From the NCBI GenBank assembly GCA_965219875.1, contig CBDCOW010000005.1, positions 372,001 to 436,000 of the forward strand: a stretch of 64,000 nucleotides of DNA, read 5' to 3'. Below are positions 38,628-46,928 of this stretch, in pieces. The notes under the pieces were generated by a model. The model saw nothing but the letters and a program-made list of their open reading frames with translations. It ran no database searches and had not been told where the DNA came from. The DNA is from DAOUKH01 sp965219875. GTDB lineage: Bacteria; Chloroflexota; Dehalococcoidia; SHYB01. The stretch's first letter is position 1; each line of letters opens with the position of its first letter. A program made the translations under genes and the position numbers.

Positions 38628-38655
38628 ACGCCCCGAAGGCAGGCCTTCGGGGCGT
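38628..38655 (-). terminator. Perfect 13-bp hairpin after the rubrerythrin gene
   Basis: ACGCCCCGAAGGC and its exact complement are separated by two bases. On the minus strand it follows the rubrerythrin stop and is followed by only TTTG, so it may attenuate rather than end transcription into the Fe-S oxidoreductase gene. Confidence 0.55.
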
Positions 38656-38693
38656 CTTACGATTGGTCTCCGCATCGTTTGCGGGGACGCCGG

Positions 38694-39140
<447 letters not shown>

Positions 39141-39268
39141 AGGGGTGTGCCTCCTACCTTTGGCTCTCGATGGGATAGATTTCGGACGGGTGAATTATGG
39201 TGAACCTCCCCCCGAAATGCAACCGCGCCGGCCCAGCAGCCTCGGCGCTGCGGGGTGCCCGGAACGAA

Positions 39269-39294
39269 AAGAGACCCCGCGGTCGGGGCCTCTT
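39269..39294 (-). terminator. Rho-independent terminator after the small membrane gene
   Basis: AAGAG and CCCCG pair with CGGGG and CTCTT across one mismatch and a four-base loop. On the minus strand it is followed by TTCGTT after a TCTCTTTT run. It separates the 39332 gene from rubrerythrin. Confidence 0.6.
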
Positions 39295-39331
39295 CCCACT
39301 ATCGTATTTGTTGACCTGAGAGCGCCGCGCG

Positions 39332-39523
39332 CTAGGAGACGACCGCCGCGATCCGTATCCCGATGATCGCCGCGCCCGTGAGCAGAACCCCGGCGACGAC
39401 GGTCTTGTGGGGCGACTCGAGGAACGTCTTGCCGTTGATGACGGTGATGCCGGCGATGAAGGAAAGCAACGCCACGATCGGCTTGCCGATGGGCGATTCA
39501 ATGAAACCTTCAATGCTGTTCAT
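39332..39523 (-). CDS. Small two-helix membrane protein
   Basis: A 63-residue protein with two hydrophobic segments (about residues 14-28 and 42-60): GKPIVALLSFIAGITVING and TVVAGVLLTGAAIIGIRIAAVV. It lies 13 bases downstream of the PuuD-like gene in the same direction and ends before a terminator, so it is probably the last gene of that transcript. Family not recognised. Confidence 0.65.
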   Translation of the reverse strand: MNSIEGFIESPIGKPIVALLSFIAGITVINGKTFLESPHKTVVAGVLLTGAAIIGIRIAAVVS

Positions 39524-39536
39524 GGTTGGGCCTCCC

Positions 39537-40040
39537 CTAGTTCCACAGCGCGGGCAGGTGAATCGCCGCGGCCATGAAGAAGATCATCGGGACCGAGAGC
39601 ATCGTGTTGGTGCGCGACGCCAGCAGCGTCTTCCGCGCCCACGACGGATCGGGCGCCTCGCCAGCGACCGCCGCCGCGATGACCTTCTTCTGGTTCGGCC
39701 AGATGATGAACCAGACGTTGCCCGCCATGATGAGTCCCATCACGGCGCCGATGGCGACCGAGTAGAAGCGCGTCGTCTCGAAGTAGTTATGGTCCTGTAC
39801 GCCCTTCCCGATGATGAACCCGAGCCCGAAGAGGACGGTGAAGAAGGCCGCCCAGCGGAACAGGAACAGCACCTGGGGCACCAGAACCTGTATGGCGTTC
39901 GTGCGCGCCGCGGGATCCATCTTGGCGAAGAAAGGCACCTGCGCGAAGTTGAGGTAGTAGAGAATACCGATCCACGTGATTCCGGCGACGATGTGCCCAA
40001 CGCGATCCAGGTCGAAGTAAATCTCCCAGAAGAGATCCAT
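39537..40040 (-). CDS. PuuD-like (urate oxidase N-terminal family) membrane protein
   Basis: A 167-residue integral membrane protein with four predicted helices. The N-terminus GHIVAGITWIGILYYLNFAQVPFF matches the membrane domain of PuuD/urate hydroxylase-type proteins, and GNVWFIIWPNQKKVI is also typical. The cytochrome c domain found in full PuuD is absent. Stand-alone versions are common in marine bacteria and their role is unclear; electron transport is suspected. It follows the cupredoxin gene in the same direction. Confidence 0.78.
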   Translation of the reverse strand: MDLFWEIYFDLDRVGHIVAGITWIGILYYLNFAQVPFFAKMDPAARTNAIQVLVPQVLFLFRWAAFFTVLFGLGFIIGKGVQDHNYFETTRFYSVAIGAVMGLIMAGNVWFIIWPNQKKVIAAAVAGEAPDPSWARKTLLASRTNTMLSVPMIFFMAAAIHLPALWN

Positions 40041-40151
40041 AGGCTCCCCCTTTCCGGTTGTCTGCCGCTACCGACTACGGAAGGCCGCTTCAGGTGTGCC
40101 GCATAATGCCGACCGTCCGCGTTATTGTCAAGCCGCGACGCGGCCCGGCGG

Positions 40152-40553
40152 TCAGCGAACGACGATCTCGCCGATCATCCCCGCCGCCTCGTGCGCGGGC
40201 ACGGTGCAGATGAGCCGGTAAGTCCCCGCGCGGTCGAACGTGAACTGTTCCGTAGCCCGTTCTCCTCCGTCCACGTCCCAGTGTATGTCGAGATCTTCCA
40301 CCGTGAAGTCGTGCTCGATGTCCTTTGAGAAGAGATCGAACTCGACGGTCTCCCCGACCGAGAATTCGAGGTCCTCGGGTATGAAGTCGAACGACGTCAT
40401 CTCGACGTAGATTCGCGTGATCTCGCCGCCGGGGGTCGCCGTGGGGCGCGGCGGCGTGGGGGTGGCCGACTCGCCGGAGCACGCGGTGAGCACCAACGCG
40501 GCGGCGAGAGCGGCAAGCGGCACGAGCAATCGGAAGCGTGGGAATCGAGGCAT
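40152..40553 (-). CDS. Cupredoxin lipoprotein
   Basis: A 133-residue lipoprotein with lipobox LTAC, a short Pro/Thr linker (ATPTPPRPTATPG), and a cupredoxin domain. Type 1 copper ligands are His in DIEHDFTV, then Cys, His and Met in LICTVPAHEAAGM. It is upstream of the PuuD-like membrane protein in the same direction, suggesting an electron-transfer pair (inference). It is a paralogue of the protein at 16147-16527 with the same ligand pattern. Confidence 0.88.
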   Translation of the reverse strand: MPRFPRFRLLVPLAALAAALVLTACSGESATPTPPRPTATPGGEITRIYVEMTSFDFIPEDLEFSVGETVEFDLFSKDIEHDFTVEDLDIHWDVDGGERATEQFTFDRAGTYRLICTVPAHEAAGMIGEIVVR

Positions 40554-40642
40554 GGAAGTTGCGGGCTCCTTGGTCTAGCCGGAGGTCCGGAATTCGTCGC
40601 GCCATTCAGAATACACCCGCCCGTCATCCCGACGGGAGCCGC

Positions 40643-41938
40643 TTACACCACGCCGGCCTCCCGCAGGCGCTCGAGATCGCCATCGGTGACGCCGATCTCG
40701 CCAAACACCTCGGCGTTGTGCTCGCCGATCAGGGGCGCGGCCCGCGCGTACTCGATCGGCGTTTCGCTCATCTTTATGTACGGGCCGGGGACGGCGAAGG
40801 ACGCGTCCATGCCGGGCTGGTCGACCTCTTGCCAGAACTCGCGGAAGGCGAGGTGCTCGTTCTCTAGCAAGTCCTTCATGTTGTTCACCGGCGCGAGCAA
40901 GATCTTGTCGCTCACCGCGTGGGCGTAGATCTCCGCCTTCGTCTTGGAGGCGAAGAAGGCGGCGAACTCGGCCTGGCATCGCTCGAAGTCGCGGGCCAAC
41001 GGGCCGCCGACGGTCATGATCTTGTAGTAGTCCAGGGTGCGCCAGTCCTGCGACTTCAGGAAGTCCGACGCCTTGCCCTCCGCGTCCATCCAGCGGGTCA
41101 GCGCTTCTGTCGACCGCCAGGCGACGTTGCCGCCCGACACGGTGCCGGCGATGTAGCCGTCGAGCGTGGGGAAGACGTCGCGCACGGTGAGGTCCTCGAA
41201 TTTCTTCGTCCCGCCGCCCCGCTCGATGTTGACGCCCATGAGCACCGAGTTCGACGCGGCGTTCATCAGCACCCGGACCACCGCGGCTTGAATCGAGATG
41301 TCCACGTGCTGGCCCTCGCCGGTGGCGTGGCGGGCGAAGAGTGCGATGAGCGAGCCCGCCGCTCCCTGCGCGCCGCCCTGGTGCTCCGCCTGCGGGACGG
41401 AAACCCGCGCCGGGGGACGGTCGCCGTCGCCGCAGACGTAGAGGGCGCCGCCCATGGCCCACAGCGCCATGTCGGTGGTCTTGTACCGGGCGTAGGGCCC
41501 GGATTGACCGAAGGGCGTGATCGAGGTGTAAATGATCCCCGGGTTGAGCGCGCTCATCTGCTCGTAGCCGAGGCCGAGGTCGCGCATCGTCCCCGGCGTC
41601 GACGATTCGAGGATGAAGTCGGACGTGGCGGCGAGGCGGGTGAAGAGGTCCTGCCCTTCGGGCCGTTCGAGGTCGAGGGTCACGCCGCGCTTGTTGAGGT
41701 TGTAGGCCGTCCAGTAGAGGCTGCGCTCGGGGTGGGGCTCGTCCTGGTAGAAGGGGCCGCGGTTGCGGGTCGGGCTGCCGCCGGGGGGCTCGACTCTGAT
41801 GACGTCGGCGCCCATGTCGCTGAGGAGGCGTCCCGCCCAGTTGACTCCGCCCTCGGTGAGGTCGAGGACGCGGTAGGGAGCGAGCGGCGAGTCGGGGCGG
41901 CCCGGCGGCGCGGCTTGGGAGTCGGTGGGGTGGGTCAT
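40643..41938 (-). CDS. CaiB/BaiF-family CoA-transferase, variant lacking the usual Asp
   Basis: A 431-residue type III CoA-transferase. It opens PYRVLDLTEGGVNWAGRLLSD and DMGADVIRVEPPGGSP. At the position of the catalytic Asp, aligned through the neighbouring copy at 4733 (RMSLDQAYNHGG), it reads RVSVPQAEHQGG, so the Asp appears to be missing. The GEGQHVDISIQ block is normal. The frame is open 54 codons farther upstream through repeat DNA; ATG at 41938 with GGAGGG before it is the start. It may be a divergent subfamily with a different chemistry or a pseudoenzyme. Confidence 0.9.
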   Translation of the reverse strand: MTHPTDSQAAPPGRPDSPLAPYRVLDLTEGGVNWAGRLLSDMGADVIRVEPPGGSPTRNRGPFYQDEPHPERSLYWTAYNLNKRGVTLDLERPEGQDLFTRLAATSDFILESSTPGTMRDLGLGYEQMSALNPGIIYTSITPFGQSGPYARYKTTDMALWAMGGALYVCGDGDRPPARVSVPQAEHQGGAQGAAGSLIALFARHATGEGQHVDISIQAAVVRVLMNAASNSVLMGVNIERGGGTKKFEDLTVRDVFPTLDGYIAGTVSGGNVAWRSTEALTRWMDAEGKASDFLKSQDWRTLDYYKIMTVGGPLARDFERCQAEFAAFFASKTKAEIYAHAVSDKILLAPVNNMKDLLENEHLAFREFWQEVDQPGMDASFAVPGPYIKMSETPIEYARAAPLIGEHNAEVFGEIGVTDGDLERLREAGVV

Positions 41939-42052
41939 CGAAGGGCCCTCCGGCGTGGCCGGATTCTTAGGGACGGGGCAACCGGTGTCAAGGAGTGGCG
42001 GATGAGGCCCCTCTCCCCCGGCTCTCGCAGCACCCGGGGTGACTGACCACGA

Positions 42053-42150
42053 AGGTGGCGGGCTTCGATAACCCGTGGTGGTTGCGAGGGGGCCCCTCAT
42101 CTCAATCTTCTCCCGTTGGGAGACCTTTGCGTAACCCGGCGGGCGGGCTT
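42053..42150. repeat. Dispersed repeat family A, copy 1 (partly degenerate)
   Basis: Begins with GGTGGCGGGCTTCGATAACC, then CCCCTCATCTCAATCTTCTC and an imperfect hairpin. Related copies are at 42262, 43011, 48338, 49805, 51965, 52161 and 52308. Confidence 0.8.
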
Positions 42151-42181
42151 CAGCAAGGTCGCGCAGCCCCCGCCTCCCCCG

Positions 42182-42213
42182 CCCTCTCTCAATCTCCCCC
42201 AGAGGGGGAGAGG
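42182..42213. repeat. Dispersed hairpin repeat, family B, copy 2
   Basis: CCCTCTCTCAATC followed by TCTCCCCC, AGA, GGGGGAGA: an 8-bp perfect stem with a three-base loop. Confidence 0.75.
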
Positions 42214-42261
42214 TTTAAGTGAATGCCACCTCCGCTCCCCCCGCCAGGACCCTAGTCGGTT

Positions 42262-42350
42262 TTGCAAAGGTCTCCGTGGGGAGAAGAGGCAAGACCTCCC
42301 GGCCCCACCCATGCTTGAGCCTGCGGGCGGGTTACGCAAAGGTCTCCGGG
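42262..42350. repeat. Dispersed repeat family A, copy 2
   Basis: Contains GCAAAGGTCTCC at both ends and, between them, GGGGAGAAGAGGCAAGACC followed by TCCCGGCCCCACCCATG. Confidence 0.8.
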
Positions 42351-43010
42351 AGGGAGGGCGCCCACAAGGGACGCCCCTACGGGATGCGCCGTTACCCGGC
42401 GGGGGTTATGCAAAGCCTTCCAGAGGGCGCGATTGGCTGGCGGAAGGCGCACCGGGGCCAAGGGGGCGATCCCGTTTTAAAGAGTGAGGAGGAGCGGCGG
42501 GCGCGCCGGAGGTGGCGGGCCGGCCCCACAGGCCCGGCGGGATCAGTTGGCCGAGCTTGCTCTCCCCGTCTCTCTTTCCAACTCCCGCCGCCACCTGGAG
42601 AGGATGGCGTCAAAGAGTTCTTCAAGGCATTCGCCGAAAGCCGGCTTGGCCTCGCACAAGCGCCGACAGGGTGTCTCGTCGTCGAACCCGGAGACACGGG
42701 CGGCTCGACGTCTGGCGCTCAGTGTGCCTACGCGCAAGAACTCCCGGAGACGGCCGTGTTTCCACCGGCTCGGGGGAAGGTTCCGTGGCTTGTTGCACGC
42801 GCCCATGGCCAACCGGCGACCCTCGAGAGGAAGGGCCGTGGGTGGCTGGCCGGCACCGCTGGGCTGGGTGTGCATGGAACCATGGTAGGGGGCGAATGCA
42901 GGGATAGGGAAGGGGCGGATGTCGCGGCCCTCTTACAGTCTCTCCAAAGGACAGAGAGGCAGTCTCTCCAAAGGGAGACTTTTGCGCAACCGGGCTGACT
43001 GGCGCGAGGG
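42351..43010. other. Non-coding stretch within the repeat-rich 42-43 kb region
   Basis: Frames of 100-260 codons are open here because of GC bias and repeats, but none has a recognisable domain, a good start or consistent codon use. Short pieces of the repeat families recur (GGGACGCCCCTACGGG near 42370; CTCCAAAGG pairs near 42950). I see no supported gene. Confidence 0.55.
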
Positions 43011-43140
43011 TGGCGGGCTTCGATGGCCCGTTGGTGGTTGAAAGGGTGCCCCTCATCTCAATCTTCTCCCGTGGGGAGAAGAGGCAAGACCTCCCGGTCC
43101 CACCCCTGCCTGCCCGAGGGCGGTTGTGCAAAGGTCTCAA
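43011..43140. repeat. Dispersed repeat family A, copy 3
   Basis: Full copy: GGTGGCGGGCTTCGATGGCC, CCCCTCATCTCAATCTTCTC, and the 8-bp hairpin CTTCTCCC-GTG-GGGAGAAG, then GAGGCAAGACCTCCC and a final GCAAAGGTCTC. Confidence 0.85.
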
Positions 43141-43202
43141 AGGGCAGAGGGGTCAGCGGCAAGGATGTTTGCGGCGGGTTCCGCCGGGGGGACGCCTCGG
43201 CG

Positions 43203-43208
43203 CATAAT
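43203..43208 (+). promoter_or_regulatory. Candidate -10 element, leaderless start of the hydroxyacid dehydrogenase
   Basis: CATAAT ends eight bases before the ATG at 43216, so transcription would begin at about the start codon. No ribosome binding site is present, which agrees. Confidence 0.4.
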
Positions 43209-43215
43209 GCGGGCT

Positions 43216-44250
43216 ATGTCCGGCGAACCTGTCGAAGTCGTCATCGCCACCAGCCTTACCGACGACCTGATCGAGCGTATCGAGCGGGTCGACGCGCGAG
43301 TGCGCGTCGCCGACGCGGCGGCGAAGCTCTTCGAGGAACTGCCCTCCGCGCTGCGCCCCGGGCAGCGGCCCGCGCCCGACCGGAGCGGCGGGCGCTCCCT
43401 CGACGCGCTGCTGTCGCGATCAGAGGTCTTGCTCGCCGCCCGCCGGCTGCCCGCCGACATCGGACGCCGCTCGCCCAACCTGCGCTGGATACAGCTACCG
43501 CTTGCGGGGTCCGAGTGGGCGCGCGGGCTCGACGTGTGGAGCGACCCAAACGTTGCCATCACCAGCGGCGCGGGGATCAGCGCCGGCCCCGTCGCCGAGT
43601 GGGTCTTGACGCAGATGCTGACCCTGGCCAAGCAAGTCGGGCGTATGGTCCGAGGCCAACGGGCGCGCCAGTGGGACCGCTTCGACCTGGCCCAGCTCCG
43701 GGGCGCGACCATCGGGATCGTGGGGTTCGGGGCCATAGGGCGGGAGACGGCGCGCCTCGCCGCCGCCTTCGGCATGCGCGTGCTGGCGGTCAAGCGCAAC
43801 CTCGCGGACGCCGGCCTCGTCGGCGCCGAGGTCGAGGTACTGCCGCCGTCCGCCCTCGACCACGTGCTGCGCGAGGCCGACTTCCTCGTCCTCGCCGCGC
43901 CCTCGACACCGGAGACGCGGGGCATGATCGGCGCCCGCGAGCTCGGCCTTATGAAGCCGACGTCTTACTTCATCAACCCGGCGCGCGGCGACCTCATAGA
44001 CGAAGCGGCGCTGCTCGCGGCGCTGGCGGAGCGGCGCATCGAGGGCGCCGCCCTCGACGTCCTCCAGAGCGAGCCGCCCCCGGCCGACAGCCCCTGGTGG
44101 GAGGTCGACAACGCCTTGGTCACCGCCCACGTCGCCGGGCTCTCCGAGGGCTACGACGCCGCTGTCGTCGATCTCTTCCTCGACAATCTCGCGCGCTACC
44201 TCGCGGGCGAGCCGCTGGGCAACGTCGTGGACCGCGCGCGGGCGTATTAG
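43216..44250 (+). CDS. D-2-hydroxyacid dehydrogenase family oxidoreductase
   Basis: A 344-residue NAD(P)-dependent dehydrogenase. The Rossmann motif is GIVGFGAIGRETARL near residues 173-187. Catalytic residues are Arg in INPARGDLID, Glu in VLQSEPPPAD and His in VTAHVAGLSEG. The open frame extends 30 codons upstream through repeat DNA; ATG at 43216 (MSGEPVEVVIATSL) is preferred, with an ATG three codons earlier as alternative. The substrate, a 2-keto or 2-hydroxy acid, is unknown. Confidence 0.91.
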   Translation: MSGEPVEVVIATSLTDDLIERIERVDARVRVADAAAKLFEELPSALRPGQRPAPDRSGGRSLDALLSRSEVLLAARRLPADIGRRSPNLRWIQLPLAGSEWARGLDVWSDPNVAITSGAGISAGPVAEWVLTQMLTLAKQVGRMVRGQRARQWDRFDLAQLRGATIGIVGFGAIGRETARLAAAFGMRVLAVKRNLADAGLVGAEVEVLPPSALDHVLREADFLVLAAPSTPETRGMIGARELGLMKPTSYFINPARGDLIDEAALLAALAERRIEGAALDVLQSEPPPADSPWWEVDNALVTAHVAGLSEGYDAAVVDLFLDNLARYLAGEPLGNVVDRARAY

Positions 44251-44291
44251 GGGGCGGGAACGTGGACGCCGAACCCCCCGCTTCCAAGAAT
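44251..44291 (+). repeat. 41-bp direct repeat, left copy (relic of the moeA promoter)
   Basis: Matches 45331-45371 at 35 of 41 positions, including CGTGGACGCCGAACCCC and CTTCC followed by AGAAT. Offset is exactly 1080 bases. The two copies bracket the regulator/membrane-protein gene pair. Confidence 0.8.
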
Positions 44292-44308
44292 GGGGTGTGA
44301 GGCGGCGG

Positions 44309-44620
44309 TTACCGCAGGGGAACCTTGAGCGCGCGTTCTAGGTTCGAGAGATACTCGGTGTACGCGCGGCGACCCTCTGGAGTGGCCTGCACCCACGTGC
44401 GTGGCTTGGCGTTGACAAACTCTTTGGTGGTGGCCACGTATCCGGCCTCTTCAAGCTTGCGCAAGTGAATCGTGAGGTTGCCCCCGGTCAAGCCCAACGT
44501 CCTCTGGATGAAACCATACGCCACCCGGTCCGACCCGGACTGGGACGCCAGGAGGGTCACAATGCGCAGCCGCGTCGACTGGTGGATGGTCTCGTTGAAG
44601 ACGATGGGATCGTCGCTCAT
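44309..44620 (-). CDS. Winged-helix transcriptional regulator (ArsR/PadR-like size)
   Basis: A 103-residue DNA-binding protein of the helix-turn-helix type that regulates by 'transcriptional regulator plus membrane partner' gene pairs. The recognition region reads RIVTLLASQSGSDRVAYGFI, LGLTGGNLTIHLRKLEEAGYV and the wing KPRTWVQATPEGRRAY. The longer open frame is antisense-type extension; ATG at 44620 overlaps the stop of the upstream membrane gene (ATGA). It probably represses its own operon through the palindromes at 45266-45297. Confidence 0.85.
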   Translation of the reverse strand: MSDDPIVFNETIHQSTRLRIVTLLASQSGSDRVAYGFIQRTLGLTGGNLTIHLRKLEEAGYVATTKEFVNAKPRTWVQATPEGRRAYTEYLSNLERALKVPLR

Positions 44621-45252
44621 GCAACACCGCCCTTTCGGAACCAGCCCCATGCCACGGCAACAACGGCCAGGATGAGGAGCGCCGACACCAGGGGAGCAGC
44701 GTCGCCGGCGAAGTGGGAGGGAATGTAGAACGCCGCGGCGATGCCCAGTCCCACGAGAGCAATCGCCATATGATGCATGATGCCGAAGAGGATGTACCCC
44801 AGCGCCACAATGCCGACCGCAACGCCGGCGATGGCCCGGCCGTCGGCCTCCTCCGTCCACATCCCCGAGGCTACAGGAATCAAGGAAGCGGCTGCCACCA
44901 CTGAGAGCCAGAAGAGGAGTACCCGCAGCCCTGCGCCGGTGGCGGTGGCGCCCGTAGCATTCTGGCGGCTGGCTCTATGCCCAATGAGGGAGCTTCCTAC
45001 CATGCCTACGACGCCCAGTGCGCCCCACAGGGCGCCGGGAAACCACGGGTGGTCCTCGGCGAACGTGGGCGCCAGCGACCCCACGGCGTACTGCGAAAGG
45101 TACCCCACGGCCACGATTGCCCCCCACATCAACATGATGGACTGCCATCCCGCTACGTACATCGAGCTTCTAGATCTGTCCAAAGTCGCCTGTATGGACT
45201 CCCAACCCTCTTCAGGTGTAATCCTCTGTCTCTCGTCTTCCTGGCCCTGCAT
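44617..45252 (-). CDS. Multi-pass membrane protein, partner of the regulator
   Basis: A 211-residue protein with about six membrane segments after a charged 30-residue N-terminus (ERQRITPEEGWESIQATLDRS). Family not recognised beyond hypothetical membrane proteins that precede small winged-helix regulators. AAGGAGGG lies eight bases before the ATG. Cotranscribed with the regulator (four-base overlap). It might sense a membrane or ligand signal, which is inference. Confidence 0.75.
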   Translation of the reverse strand: MQGQEDERQRITPEEGWESIQATLDRSRSSMYVAGWQSIMLMWGAIVAVGYLSQYAVGSLAPTFAEDHPWFPGALWGALGVVGMVGSSLIGHRASRQNATGATATGAGLRVLLFWLSVVAAASLIPVASGMWTEEADGRAIAGVAVGIVALGYILFGIMHHMAIALVGLGIAAAFYIPSHFAGDAAPLVSALLILAVVAVAWGWFRKGGVA

Positions 45253-45265
45253 GTCACCCTCCTTG

Positions 45266-45310
45266 TTGCGTATCGCAAAGTAGTTTGTATCACAAACATA
45301 TGAATGTCAA
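45266..45310 (-). promoter_or_regulatory. Promoter and tandem operators of the regulator operon
   Basis: On the minus strand a consensus TTGACA (45310-45305) precedes two perfect palindromes, GTTTGT-GAT-ACAAAC (45297-45283) and TTGCG-ATA-CGCAA (45278-45266). They overlap the -10 region (best hexamer TACAAA) and the start of the transcript. The arrangement is what an autorepressor would use. Confidence 0.6.
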
Positions 45311-45330
45311 GCATTCGGAATACCGAGTGG

Positions 45331-45371
45331 GAGGCGGGGGCGTGGACGCCGAACCCCACCCTTCCTAGAAT
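45331..45371 (+). repeat. 41-bp direct repeat, right copy (functional moeA upstream region)
   Basis: Right-hand partner of 44251-44291; includes the moeA -10 hexamer TAGAAT, which is AAGAAT in the left copy. Confidence 0.8.
45366..45371 (+). promoter_or_regulatory. moeA -10 element, leaderless start
   Basis: TAGAAT ends seven bases before the ATG at 45378. TGGACG 17 bases upstream may serve as -35. The transcript would start at the A of ATG. The same TAGAAT-to-ATG spacing occurs before the gene at 49925. Confidence 0.5.
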
Positions 45372-45377
45372 TGCGCC

Positions 45378-46616
45378 ATGCCTGAGCTCTTCAACGTCCT
45401 GCCGCCGACCGAGGCACTGGCCCTGCTGCGCCGTAACGTCGAGGTGCGCGTGCTCAGCGTCGAGAGCGTCGCCACCGAGGCAGCGCTCGGGCGCTACCTG
45501 GCCCGCGACGTCTTCGCCGGCGGCGACCTGCCCTCGTTCCTCCGTTCGAGCATGGACGGCTTCTCCGTCCGCGCCAGGGACACCTTCGGCGCCACTGAGG
45601 GGCTTCCCGCCTATCTGCGCGTGGCCGGCGACGTGCCCACGGGCAGCCAGCCGGCGTTCGACATAGCGCTAGGAGAGGCGGCGCGGGCGCATACCGGCGG
45701 GATGCTGGCCCCTAGCGCCGACGCCGTGGTCATGGTCGAGCACACCCAGCCGGTGGACGAGACCACCATCGAGGTGGTGCGCGCCGTGGCGGTGGGGGAG
45801 AACGTCGTCCAGCCCGGCGAGGACGTCAAAGAGGGCGGCCTGGTGCTGCCCAAGGGCCACCGGCTGCGGCCACAGGACCTCGGCGGGCTGACCGCCGTCG
45901 GCGCGGCCGCGGTGGAGGCGGCGCGCCGTCCCAGCGTGGGCATTCTCTCCACCGGAGACGAAGTCGTGCCGCCCGACGCGGTTCCCGAGCCGGGACAGGT
46001 CCGCGACGTGAACAGCTACACCCTGGCCGCGCTCACCGAGCGCGCCGGCGGCCAACCCGCGATGCTGGGCATCGTCGGCGACGACGCGGAGGCCCTGGCG
46101 CGGGCGGCGGCGGACGGCCTGGAGGCGCACGACGCGCTGATCATCTCGGCGGGAAGCTCAGTGAGCGCCCGCGACCTCACGGCCGAGGTCATCCAAGGGC
46201 TCGGCGCGCCGGGCATTCTCCTCCACGGTGTCTCGCTCCGGCCCGGCAAGCCGACGGTGCTCGCCGTCGTGGACGACAAGCCGGTATTCGGCCTGCCCGG
46301 CAACCCCGTCTCGGCGATGATCGTCTTCGACCTCTTCGTGCGGCCCGCGATTGCCTGGCTCAGCGGCTGCGCCGCACCGCCGGAGCCGCCCACGGCGCGC
46401 GCCACGCTCACCCGCGACGTCGCCTCCGCGCCGGGCAGGGAAGACTACGTGCCGGCGCGCCTCGTCGAACGCGACGGCACGCGCTACGCCGAGCCCGTCT
46501 TCGGCAAGTCGAACCTCATCTACACCCTCGTCCGCGCCGATGGACTGCTCAAGGTGCCCCTCGACGCGGGCGGCCTCTACGCGGGAGCCGAGGTCGAGGT
46601 GCGGCTGCTGGGGTAG
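45378..46616 (+). CDS. moeA: Molybdopterin molybdenumtransferase MoeA
   Basis: A 412-residue enzyme that inserts molybdate into adenylated molybdopterin. Family blocks are visible: FLRSSMDGFSVRARDTFG, VAGDVPTGSQPAF, TGGMLAPSADAVVMVEH, PGEDVKEGG, SIGILSTGDEV-like GILSTGDEVVPP, AGSSVSARDLT and FGLPGNPVSAMI. The C-terminal beta domain ends with VPLDAGGLYAGAEVEVRLLG. The 3' end is duplicated at 48096-48229 and the upstream region at 44251-44291. Confidence 0.95.
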   Translation: MPELFNVLPPTEALALLRRNVEVRVLSVESVATEAALGRYLARDVFAGGDLPSFLRSSMDGFSVRARDTFGATEGLPAYLRVAGDVPTGSQPAFDIALGEAARAHTGGMLAPSADAVVMVEHTQPVDETTIEVVRAVAVGENVVQPGEDVKEGGLVLPKGHRLRPQDLGGLTAVGAAAVEAARRPSVGILSTGDEVVPPDAVPEPGQVRDVNSYTLAALTERAGGQPAMLGIVGDDAEALARAAADGLEAHDALIISAGSSVSARDLTAEVIQGLGAPGILLHGVSLRPGKPTVLAVVDDKPVFGLPGNPVSAMIVFDLFVRPAIAWLSGCAAPPEPPTARATLTRDVASAPGREDYVPARLVERDGTRYAEPVFGKSNLIYTLVRADGLLKVPLDAGGLYAGAEVEVRLLG

Positions 46617-46928
46617 TAGACAGCCCTTTGGATATCACTCGTTTAGGGTCCATACCCCGCCGGTTCCAACGACAGGGTTTCCCTGAATTGAGACGCCGGC
46701 GAAGATGACTCAAGAGATCGCGATTCACGCGGTGGATCCCGGCCGATGGAGGTTGACCCAACGGCTTGATACGTCGTGAACGCCGGCGCATCGGGCGTGA
46801 GGCAGTTGACGAACATTCCCGAGTGGGACGGGCCCCAGCCTGGTCGCCTCAATAGCCAGGAGCTAAGCGCGCAACTATGATGAGGCTGGAACGGCCATGC
46901 GTCATGGTAGGCAGGACACTGACCCATA
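46617..46928. other. Intergenic region between moeA and the lipoprotein gene
   Basis: 312 bases, lower in GC than the flanks. No coding frame, RNA gene or clear promoter recognised; CATAAT lies immediately before the next ATG. It forms the left part of the segment bounded by the moeA 3'-end repeats. Confidence 0.45.

Noticed and set aside
42219..42998. A 259-codon open frame in the 42-43 kb gap
   Set aside because: It runs across repeat families A and B, shows no domain, and overlaps other equally long frames on both strands; it is a GC-bias artefact.
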